From: Shimia sediminis
GTDB lineage: Bacteria > Pseudomonadota > Alphaproteobacteria > Rhodobacterales > Rhodobacteraceae
DNA length: 64,000 nt
Direction of reading: 5' to 3'
Assembly: GCF_003990645.1 (NCBI RefSeq)
Contig: NZ_RYZK01000009.1
Coordinates: 1-64,000 of the forward strand
Part shown: in pieces, positions 56,575-64,000 of the stretch
Numbering within the stretch: position 1 is the first letter of the stretch
How the letters are laid out: each line of letters begins with the position of its first letter
Program-made: the position numbers and the translations under genes
Notes under the pieces: generated by a model
Seen by the model: the letters and a program-made list of their open reading frames with translations, nothing else
The model's database searches: none
Told to the model about the DNA's origin: nothing

Positions 56575-57063
56575 ATGACGGACATCAAGGTTGGCATCAT
56601 CATGGGCAGTCAGTCTGACTGGCCCACCATGAAACTGGCAGCGGATATTCTGGACGAGCTGGGCATTGCCTACGAATCCAAGATCGTTTCGGCCCACCGT
56701 ACGCCCGACCGCCTTTGGACCTATGGCAAAGAGGCCGCTGGCCGAGGTCTGCAGGTCATCATCGCGGGCGCTGGCGGCGCGGCGCACCTGCCCGGCATGA
56801 TGGCCTCAAAAACCCGCGTGCCGGTGATCGGCGTGCCGGTCCAGACCCGCGCGCTCTCGGGTGTGGACAGCCTCTATTCCATCGTACAGATGCCCAAAGG
56901 CTTCCCCGTCGCCACCATGGCCATCGGCGCCGCGGGGGCCTCGAATGCAGGCCTGATGGCCGCAGGCATTCTGGCTCTGCAGGACACAGCCCTTGCCGAC
57001 AAACTGGACGCCTGGCGCGACGCGCTCTCGGCCTCGATCCCGGATGAGCCCCAAGATGACTGA
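56575..57063 (+). CDS. purE: N5-carboxyaminoimidazole ribonucleotide mutase
   Basis: This 162-residue enzyme moves the carboxyl group in de novo purine synthesis after PurK. Motifs are [24 protein letters not shown] and [15 protein letters not shown]. The ATG at 56575 gives the family start [12 protein letters not shown]. It overlaps purK by 8 bp. Confidence 0.95.
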   Translation: MTDIKVGIIMGSQSDWPTMKLAADILDELGIAYESKIVSAHRTPDRLWTYGKEAAGRGLQVIIAGAGGAAHLPGMMASKTRVPVIGVPVQTRALSGVDSLYSIVQMPKGFPVATMAIGAAGASNAGLMAAGILALQDTALADKLDAWRDALSASIPDEPQDD

Positions 57064-58132
57064 TCCCCTCCTGCCCGGCGCCACAATCGGCATTCTCGGC
57101 GGCGGCCAGCTTGGTCGCATGCTCTCGGTCGCGGCGTCCCGCCTCGGCTACCAGACCCACATCTTCGAGCCCGGCGCCAACCCGCCCGCAGGTCAGGTTG
57201 CCCACAAGGTCACCACCGCCCCTTACGAGGATGAAGCCGCGCTCAAAGCTTTTGCCGCCGAAGTCGATGTCATCACCTACGAGTTCGAGAATATCCCGAC
57301 CTCGGCCCTCGACGTCCTCGAAGCCCACCGCCCGATCCGCCCGGGTCGCGAGGCGCTGCGCGTCAGCCAGGACCGTCTGGTCGAGAAAGAATTCCTGCAA
57401 CGGCTCGGCCTCAAAACCGCCCCCTTCGCTGACATCACCTCGCGCGATGACCTGGCAACGGCCCTTGAAGCCTTTGGCACCGCCGCGATCCTGAAAACCC
57501 GCCGCTTCGGCTATGACGGCAAGGGCCAGGCCCGCCTGAAATCCGCTGACGACATCGACTCCGCCCTCTCCGACATGGCCGATGCCCCGGCGATCCTCGA
57601 AGGCTTCGTCGATTTCACCCACGAGGTCTCGGTCATTGCCGCGCGCGGGTTGACCGGCGAGGTCGCCTGTTTCGATCCCGGCGAGAATGTGCATCGCGAT
57701 GGCATCCTGCGCACCACCACCGTGCCCGCCACGCTGACGGCAGGCCAGCGTATGGACGCCGTCCTGCTCGCGGCGCGCATCCTGAACGAACTCGATTACG
57801 TTGGCGTCATGGGCGTCGAACTCTTCGTCACCCGTCAGGGCCTGATCGTGAACGAGATCGCCCCGCGCGTGCACAACTCGGGCCACTGGACCCAAAATGG
57901 CTGTGCCGTCGACCAGTTCGAACAACACATCCGCGCCGTCGCGGGCCTGCCTCTGGGGGATGGCCAGCGCCACAATGATGTTGTGATGGAGAACCTGATC
58001 GGCGACGACGTGAACCAGATCCCGCAGATCCTGCGCGAAGGCAACAACGCCCTGCACATGTACGGCAAGACCGAGGTCAAAGAAGGCCGCAAGATGGGCC
58101 ACGTGAACCGCATCCAGCCCAAAGCCAGCTGA
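57056..58132 (+). CDS. purK: N5-carboxyaminoimidazole ribonucleotide synthase
   Basis: This 358-residue ATP-grasp enzyme carboxylates aminoimidazole ribonucleotide. It begins [26 protein letters not shown]-grasp stretches [13 protein letters not shown] and [15 protein letters not shown] are present. The ATG at 57056 lies inside the end of purE, a normal purEK coupling. Confidence 0.95.
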   Translation: MTDPLLPGATIGILGGGQLGRMLSVAASRLGYQTHIFEPGANPPAGQVAHKVTTAPYEDEAALKAFAAEVDVITYEFENIPTSALDVLEAHRPIRPGREALRVSQDRLVEKEFLQRLGLKTAPFADITSRDDLATALEAFGTAAILKTRRFGYDGKGQARLKSADDIDSALSDMADAPAILEGFVDFTHEVSVIAARGLTGEVACFDPGENVHRDGILRTTTVPATLTAGQRMDAVLLAARILNELDYVGVMGVELFVTRQGLIVNEIAPRVHNSGHWTQNGCAVDQFEQHIRAVAGLPLGDGQRHNDVVMENLIGDDVNQIPQILREGNNALHMYGKTEVKEGRKMGHVNRIQPKAS

Positions 58133-58140
58133 GAATCCTC

Positions 58141-58160
58141 GCCGCGGATTTTATCGCGGC
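58141..58160 (+). terminator. Hairpin after purK
   Basis: GCCGCG-gattttat-CGCGGC lies 8 bp after the purK stop. No T-run follows. It is a weak terminator candidate. Confidence 0.45.
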
Positions 58161-58173
58161 AAACGCTTGCCCC

Positions 58174-58201
58174 GTAGGTCGGACAATCTTGTCCGACCTA
58201 C
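58174..58201. repeat. 28-bp dispersed palindrome, copy B
   Basis: GTAGGTCGGACAA-tc-TTGTCCGACCTAC has the same 13-bp arms as 25126-25153. Here it lies between convergent purK and phnM. Confidence 0.85.
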
Positions 58202-58224
58202 CGCACGCCTCATTTACGTGCCCC

Positions 58225-58280
58225 GCGTCGGTCCCAAACACCGACGCAATACCGACGTTATACCGACGCAATACAGACCC
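58225..58280. repeat. 11-bp repeat array B with an inverted unit
   Basis: Three units AACACCGACGC, AATACCGACGT and TATACCGACGC (58237-58269) are followed by a degenerate AATACAGACCC. On the minus strand they match array A at 26812-26855. GCGTCGGT at 58225-58232 is an inverted unit that pairs with ACCGACGC at 58240-58247, giving a hairpin. Confidence 0.83.
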
Positions 58281-58378
58281 GCGTTTTGGCCATTAACCAC
58301 AGGCAAGACAGGCCGATTCGCCGGGATATCCTGCTGAAACGCAGTCCGCCTTCTTCAGATGTCGTTAAGACCCTCTGG

Positions 58379-59515
58379 TCACGCCGCCAGAAACCGCGCC
58401 GCGACCTCGCCCGCCATGAAACTGACGCGGCCCTCAACGATCGTCGCCCCCACGCGGCCCGTGTTCGGGTCCAGCACCACTAGGTCCGCGCGGCGCCCCG
58501 GTGCGATCATCCCGCGATCCTCCAACCCCAGCACCGCCGCTGGCCCTGAGGACACCAGCGCCCAGCCCTCTTCCAGGGTCACAATCCCCTCAGCCACCAG
58601 CCGCCAGACGGCCTGTATCAACGCCGGATAGTGATAGTCCGAGGCCAGCGCATCACACAGCCCTTCGGCCACCAGATCCCGCGCGCTGACATTGCCCTTG
58701 TGCGAGTTGCCCCGCACCACATTCGGCGCGCCCAGAACGATCAAATCGCCCCCCTTGCGCGCCGCTTCTGCGGCCGCGCGGGTCTCGGGAAACTCACACA
58801 CCCGCGCACCTCTTGCGCGCCATTCAGCCCGATCCTCGGGCGTATTGTCGTCATGGCTGCCCAGCAAAACACCGTTTTCCATCAATCGCTTAGCCAATCC
58901 TGCAACCGCCTCGGGAACCTCGTCCCCGCGCGCGTGCATCGCCTGCAGCATCGCCAGATGCGCTTCGGGGCTACGCCCGCTTTTCAACGCCTGGCCCGTC
59001 AGGCGTGGAGGACGCTTGCCCTTGGCCAAGGCGTCATGCGGCAAGTGGTCGTTGAACACCACGAACTGCGCCCCGCTCCTTGCCACCAAGGCCTCGAACC
59101 GTGCAAAATCATCCAGCAGATGCGTCTCCAGGCGCAGCTGCAGCCGCATATCGGTCAACAGATCGCTCCGGGCGTCGGCCAAAGCGGTACAAAAGCGCTC
59201 GGCAAAGGCACGCCCGCGCATGCCACCTTCCCAGCTGAAGAACTGCGCCAGCATCGCGGTCGAGATCCCATTCGCCGCCAGCTCTGCATCCACCGAGGCC
59301 AGTCCAACGCCAAGATCACGCATCGCCCCCCGACGCGGCGCGATGTGACGCTCAAACCCGTCACCGTGCAGGTCGATCATGCCCGGCAGCACCAAAAACC
59401 CCGCGAGGTTCACCTCACGCCTCTCGATGCCCTCGACAATCTTGCCGACTGCAATCGACAGCTCGCTTTCAGTCAGGCCAGTCGGCGTCAGCACCTCGGC
59501 CCCCACCAACCTCAT
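58379..59515 (-). CDS. phnM: PhnM: alpha-D-ribose 1-methylphosphonate 5-triphosphate diphosphatase
   Basis: This 378-residue amidohydrolase-fold enzyme acts in the C-P lyase pathway. The family motif [21 protein letters not shown] holds metal ligands, and FNDHLPHD and [10 protein letters not shown] hold others. No other phn gene is in the window, so it is separated from any C-P lyase cluster. It overlaps the lipase stop by 4 bp. Confidence 0.88.
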   Translation of the reverse strand: MRLVGAEVLTPTGLTESELSIAVGKIVEGIERREVNLAGFLVLPGMIDLHGDGFERHIAPRRGAMRDLGVGLASVDAELAANGISTAMLAQFFSWEGGMRGRAFAERFCTALADARSDLLTDMRLQLRLETHLLDDFARFEALVARSGAQFVVFNDHLPHDALAKGKRPPRLTGQALKSGRSPEAHLAMLQAMHARGDEVPEAVAGLAKRLMENGVLLGSHDDNTPEDRAEWRARGARVCEFPETRAAAEAARKGGDLIVLGAPNVVRGNSHKGNVSARDLVAEGLCDALASDYHYPALIQAVWRLVAEGIVTLEEGWALVSSGPAAVLGLEDRGMIAPGRRADLVVLDPNTGRVGATIVEGRVSFMAGEVAARFLAA

Positions 59516-60240
59516 CTTGTGTCTTCTCCCAGCGGTACAATGTCGGAAAAACTCATGTCCCCGTGGAACTTACCGTTTTTCAGAAAGTACATCGCCTCGG
59601 CGATCAAATGCAGATTGTTCATCATGAACGTATGGGTCACCGGCAGAACCAGGTGATCCGCCATGCCCTCGACCTTGGTCGACTCGACTGACACCTTGCC
59701 ATCATCCGCCCCGTCGATCAGGGCCGAATAAAACGGATTGAGCGAGCGGTTTCCGGCGATCACCCCCAGCTCAAAATCGACCTTGGGCAAATGCGCCGGC
59801 AATCCATCCGTGCCAAGTTGCGCCCCCGCCGGCCCATTGACCCATTCAAAGGCCTCGATTTCGCTGAGCACATCAACCAGCTCACTGCCTTTGTTGGGAG
59901 GCCCCAACATCACCACGCGCCCCATATTCTCTGGGCGGTCAGTCCCGAGCCAAAGGCGCAATAGGATGCCGCCCATGGAATGGGTGATGAAATGCACTGT
60001 CCGGTCGCCGCAGGCTTCAACCGCCTCGGGCAGAGTCGGGGTGATCAGGTTTTCTACAGATTTCTTGGTCGAGTCATATCCCGGCCGAATGACCAGATAT
60101 CCTTCGCGCTCAAGCGCTGTTTCCATGACAACAAACGAGTTTTCCGTGCGCGCCAACCCGTGCAGCAACACAACACAGTCTGCCATCGCAGTTGCAGGCA
60201 GAAACACCAGAAGAAAAGCCAAATACCGCATGGGTGGCAC
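59512..60240 (-). CDS. Alpha/beta-hydrolase, lipase-like, secreted
   Basis: This 242-residue protein has a signal peptide (about 1-20), an oxyanion-type [14 protein letters not shown] and the nucleophile elbow [14 protein letters not shown] late His lies in [12 protein letters not shown]. It resembles PGAP1/lipase-type hydrolases acting on lipid or ester substrates. It is followed by phnM with a 4-bp overlap. Confidence 0.83.
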   Translation of the reverse strand: MPPMRYLAFLLVFLPATAMADCVVLLHGLARTENSFVVMETALEREGYLVIRPGYDSTKKSVENLITPTLPEAVEACGDRTVHFITHSMGGILLRLWLGTDRPENMGRVVMLGPPNKGSELVDVLSEIEAFEWVNGPAGAQLGTDGLPAHLPKVDFELGVIAGNRSLNPFYSALIDGADDGKVSVESTKVEGMADHLVLPVTHTFMMNNLHLIAEAMYFLKNGKFHGDMSFSDIVPLGEDTR

Positions 60241-60293
60241 ATAGGCGGAACGGGCACCGATTGAAAGAGGTCACCGCGCCGCGTCACACATCC

Positions 60294-60659
60294 CTAGTCG
60301 TTCAGCACGATCACGCCGGTTTCACCACCATTACATATGTAACAACAATCGCTGCAAGAGTGGTTTCTGTCCGGCCCGACGCCCCAATAGCTTTTTCGTG
60401 TGCCCTTTGGCCAGGCGCCGTAGCAGATTTTTTCGCCATAGTTGCAACTCAGTGAATAGTCATGGACACGGCTGTCATCAAGCACATAGGCCTGATCGCT
60501 GCCTGGCCATTCCCAACTGCGGTCATCGCTGTAAAACACAAGATGCACGATGTACGGGTACTCACTTTGGACCGAGAACAGCAGCGATTCCGCCCTTACC
60601 TGCGGTATCGGCAACAATGTCAAAACGGCGACAATCCCCAGAATCCTTTTCAAAATCAT
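60294..60659 (-). CDS. Small secreted cysteine-rich protein
   Basis: This 121-residue protein has a signal peptide (MILKRILGIVAVLTLLPIPQ, ending near VRA) and six cysteines, four packed in the C-terminal HSCSDCCYICNGG. It is probably periplasmic with disulfides or bound metal. A GGAGGGG ribosome site precedes the ATG at 60659. I recognise no family. Confidence 0.68.
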   Translation of the reverse strand: MILKRILGIVAVLTLLPIPQVRAESLLFSVQSEYPYIVHLVFYSDDRSWEWPGSDQAYVLDDSRVHDYSLSCNYGEKICYGAWPKGTRKSYWGVGPDRNHSCSDCCYICNGGETGVIVLND

Positions 60660-60766
60660 GACCCCTCCCAAGCGTTCTGATTGTTTCCTTTCATCAGCTT
60701 AGCCGCGAATCGCAGATTCTCAAAATTGTCGGAGCGGGGCGATGCTGACAAGATTGTAGCGGCGCG

Positions 60767-61597
60767 TCAGGCCTGCCGTAATGACAGGATAACACCCAGA
60801 ATGACCAAAGCCGCAGCCAGGGCAAAGCGCAAGGTCAGAACCTCTCCCAGCAACACCATACCGCCGCCCAGCGCAATGAGTGGCACGGTCAGTTGCGCCA
60901 CCGCCGCGCGGCTGGCCCCCAGTTCGGGCAGGATGCGATACCACAGCGCATAGCCCAACCCAGAAGTGACAGTGCCAGAGATCACGGCCCAGACCACTCC
61001 CATGGGCATTACCGAGACCGTACCGGCAGCCACCCAGATCACCAAGGCCACCGGCGCGGCCAAGACAAAGTTCATCGCCGTCGCCTGCAAAGGGTCCCGC
61101 GCGCCGCGCCCAAGGAGTGAATAGATGCCCCACCCCACACCTGCCGCAATCATTGACAATGTCGGAAGGGCAGCAAAGTTTTGCGTACCTCCCGGTGCCA
61201 GCAACCATCCCAGCCCCGCCAGGGCCAAGGCCGCACCGATCCAACGCATCGGAGGAAGAGTATCCCGCGAGACCAAGGCCCCTGCGAACATGGTAACCTG
61301 CACCACGGCAAAGAGGATCAGCGCGCCAAAACCAGGATCGAGCGTGTCATAGGCCAGTGAAAACCCGAAAATATAGGCGAGCAGTGCCGACACACCCCAA
61401 AGGCGGCCACGTCCTTCCAGGGCAAAACCACGCCCCTGCACAATCACCAGCCCCGCCAGCATCAACGCCCCGCTTGCCAATCGGATGGCGCCAAACAGCA
61501 TGACATCCATTTCGCCCGTCTCCAATGCGAGCCGGTTCAGCACAGAATTAGCGGCAAAGGCGATCATGGTGAGGGTGGTCAGGAGAAAAAGGCGCAT
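60767..61597 (-). CDS. DMT-superfamily (EamA) transporter
   Basis: This 276-residue protein has ten hydrophobic helices arranged as two EamA repeats (about 1-135 and 145-275). EamA exporters move small metabolites across the inner membrane. The substrate is unknown. Its start lies 112 bp downstream of the groEL stop on the same strand, beyond the groEL terminator. Confidence 0.85.
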   Translation of the reverse strand: MRLFLLTTLTMIAFAANSVLNRLALETGEMDVMLFGAIRLASGALMLAGLVIVQGRGFALEGRGRLWGVSALLAYIFGFSLAYDTLDPGFGALILFAVVQVTMFAGALVSRDTLPPMRWIGAALALAGLGWLLAPGGTQNFAALPTLSMIAAGVGWGIYSLLGRGARDPLQATAMNFVLAAPVALVIWVAAGTVSVMPMGVVWAVISGTVTSGLGYALWYRILPELGASRAAVAQLTVPLIALGGGMVLLGEVLTLRFALAAALVILGVILSLRQA

Positions 61598-61651
61598 GAA
61601 CCTTCTTACCCCTCAGAGCCACGATTGCGCGACTCACAAAATTGGCATCCC

Positions 61652-61684
61652 TTAAAGAAAAAGGGCCGCCCAAAGGCGACCCTT
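61652..61684 (-). terminator. Terminator after groEL
   Basis: On the minus strand AAGGGTCGCC-ttt-GGGCGGCCCTT pairs with a T-G wobble and is followed by TTTCTTT. It lies just after the groEL stop. Confidence 0.8.
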
Positions 61685-61709
61685 AAATCATCCGGTTTGG
61701 ATGGCGTGA

Positions 61710-63356
<1,647 letters not shown>

Positions 63357-63425
63357 TTACCTCTTTAGGATATGTTTTGAAATCATGTGGTGGGCGGGTG
63401 CCCCGCCCTCGGTCAGCCCGGTGGC

Positions 63426-63713
63426 TTAGCCGATGATGCCCATGATGTCGGATTCTTTCATGATCAGCAGCTCTTCACCGTCGATGGTGATTTCGGTGCC
63501 CGACCATTTGCCAAACAGGACCTTGTCGCCTGCTTTGACGTCCAGCGCGATGCGGTCGCCATCGTCGTCACGCAGACCTGCGCCAACCGAGACGATCTCG
63601 CCTTCGGCAGGTTTTTCTTTTGCGCTATCGGGGATGATCAGGCCGCCTGCGGTTTTTTCGTCGCTTTCGGTACGACGAACCACAACGCGGTCATGCAGAG
63701 GTGTAAATGCCAT
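63426..63713 (-). CDS. groS: 10-kDa co-chaperonin GroES
   Basis: This 95-residue GroES starts [21 protein letters not shown] and contains the mobile loop region [19 protein letters not shown]. It caps the GroEL chamber. It is the first gene of the groESL operon, controlled by the CIRCE site upstream. Confidence 0.97.
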   Translation of the reverse strand: MAFTPLHDRVVVRRTESDEKTAGGLIIPDSAKEKPAEGEIVSVGAGLRDDDGDRIALDVKAGDKVLFGKWSGTEITIDGEELLIMKESDIMGIIG

Positions 63714-63766
63714 TGTCTAGGTTTCCCTAACTTTCAAGTTGTCTCCCTGACTCCTCAGCGGAGTCG

Positions 63767-63793
63767 TTAGCACTCCCAATCGGCGAGTGCTAA
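63767..63793. promoter_or_regulatory. CIRCE element of groESL
   Basis: TTAGCACTC (63767-63775), a 9-bp spacer and GAGTGCTAA (63785-63793) match the CIRCE consensus exactly. HrcA binds CIRCE and represses groESL at normal temperature. Confidence 0.97.
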
Positions 63794-63800
63794 CAGCGCA

Positions 63801-63829
63801 TAGCTAGGGGGTGCAATTCCCCGAGTCAA
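63801..63829 (-). promoter_or_regulatory. groESL promoter
   Basis: On the minus strand TTGACT (complement of 63824-63829) and TAGCTA (63801-63806) are separated by 17 bp, a near-ideal sigma-70-type promoter. The expected start falls at the CIRCE boundary, so HrcA would block it. Confidence 0.75.
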
Positions 63830-63861
63830 CCTGATCGCAGGAAAAAATCGCAAGAGGCGGG

Positions 63862-63981
63862 TCAGCTTGCGCCTTCGGTCTTGATATGCACCACGGCACC
63901 GCAGTGTTTGCAGTGCACTGCGTCGCTGTCATGGCGGGTCAGACCGCAATGGTTGCAGGTTTGGTTCACCTTGCTCGGCAT
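63862..63981 (-). CDS. Small zinc-ribbon protein
   Basis: This 39-residue frame (MPSKVNQTCNHCGLTRHDSD then CKHCGAVVHI) has two CxxC pairs, CNHC and CKHC, typical of a zinc ribbon. The frame stays open to the edge of the window, so it may be the end of a longer protein. No strong ribosome site is seen before the ATG at 63981. Confidence 0.5.
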   Translation of the reverse strand: MPSKVNQTCNHCGLTRHDSDAVHCKHCGAVVHIKTEGAS

Positions 63982-64000
63982 GACAATCACCCGCGCCAGA

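Noticed and set aside
56759-58102. 447-codon open frame opposite purE/purK
   Set aside because: Antisense shadow of purEK.

Overview
This window looks like chromosomal DNA from an alphaproteobacterium of the Roseobacter group (Rhodobacteraceae). It is GC-rich and densely coded. It carries L-malyl-CoA/beta-methylmalyl-CoA lyase, phosphatidylcholine synthase, an Rhodobacteraceae-type Tad pilus locus whose pilins have a GAVTVDW processing site, a DUF1150 gene beside Hsp20, and a CIRCE-controlled groESL operon. No rRNA, tRNA, CRISPR array, insertion sequence or prophage was seen. Gene identities come from reading the translations and motifs; no database was searched.

Layout. 1-1.1 kb: end of glyA, then mcl. 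1.2-8.0 kb: minus-strand genes rpiA, gor, hflK, hflC, a DUF2065 gene, a sulfotransferase-like gene and a DegP-type protease. 8.4-12.0 kb: EF-hand protein, GST, L-serine dehydratase and lytic transglycosylase. 12.2-25.1 kb: tad pilus locus, in order: two identical flp pilins on a 334-bp tandem duplication, a third pilin-like gene, cpaB, cpaC, an OmpA-like lipoprotein, cpaE, cpaF, tadB, tadC, two TPR lipoproteins, the prepilin peptidase and an unusual AAA-type ATPase. 25.2-36.1 kb: a 3-hydroxyisobutyrate dehydrogenase-like gene, pcs, ogt, ileS, truncated haemoglobin, ycjX/GNAT/ycjF, truA and a FabH-like synthase. 36.2-36.5 kb: a possible non-coding RNA. 36.5-41.5 kb: LuxR-type regulator, a CII-like regulator, tdk, a 2-hydroxyacid dehydrogenase, csaA, proC and a YbjN protein. 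41.7-46.1 kb: a MacAB-like exporter. 46.2-51.4 kb: ubiK, lgt, midA-like, pgeF, a 46-residue basic protein, an Lrp regulator and trxB. 51.5-55.4 kb: a membrane adenylate cyclase with a ferredoxin domain, and sulfate-activation enzyme fused to a winged-helix domain. 55.4-61.6 kb: hsp20/DUF1150, a DUF465 gene, purEK, orphan phnM, a lipase, a small secreted protein and a DMT transporter. 61.7-64 kb: groESL and a small zinc-ribbon protein.

The most unusual items are: (1) an in-frame fusion of an EPS-type MarR winged helix to ATP sulfurylase/APS kinase, with a perfect 16-bp palindrome just upstream and a well-spaced internal ribosome site; (2) a cyclase that joins a possibly haem-binding membrane domain, a [2Fe-2S] domain and an adenylate cyclase domain; (3) dispersed intergenic repeats, namely one 28-bp palindrome seen twice and an 11-bp repeat iterated at two convergent gene junctions; (4) the near-perfect tandem duplication of a pilin gene with its leader; (5) the candidate RNA near 36.3 kb.
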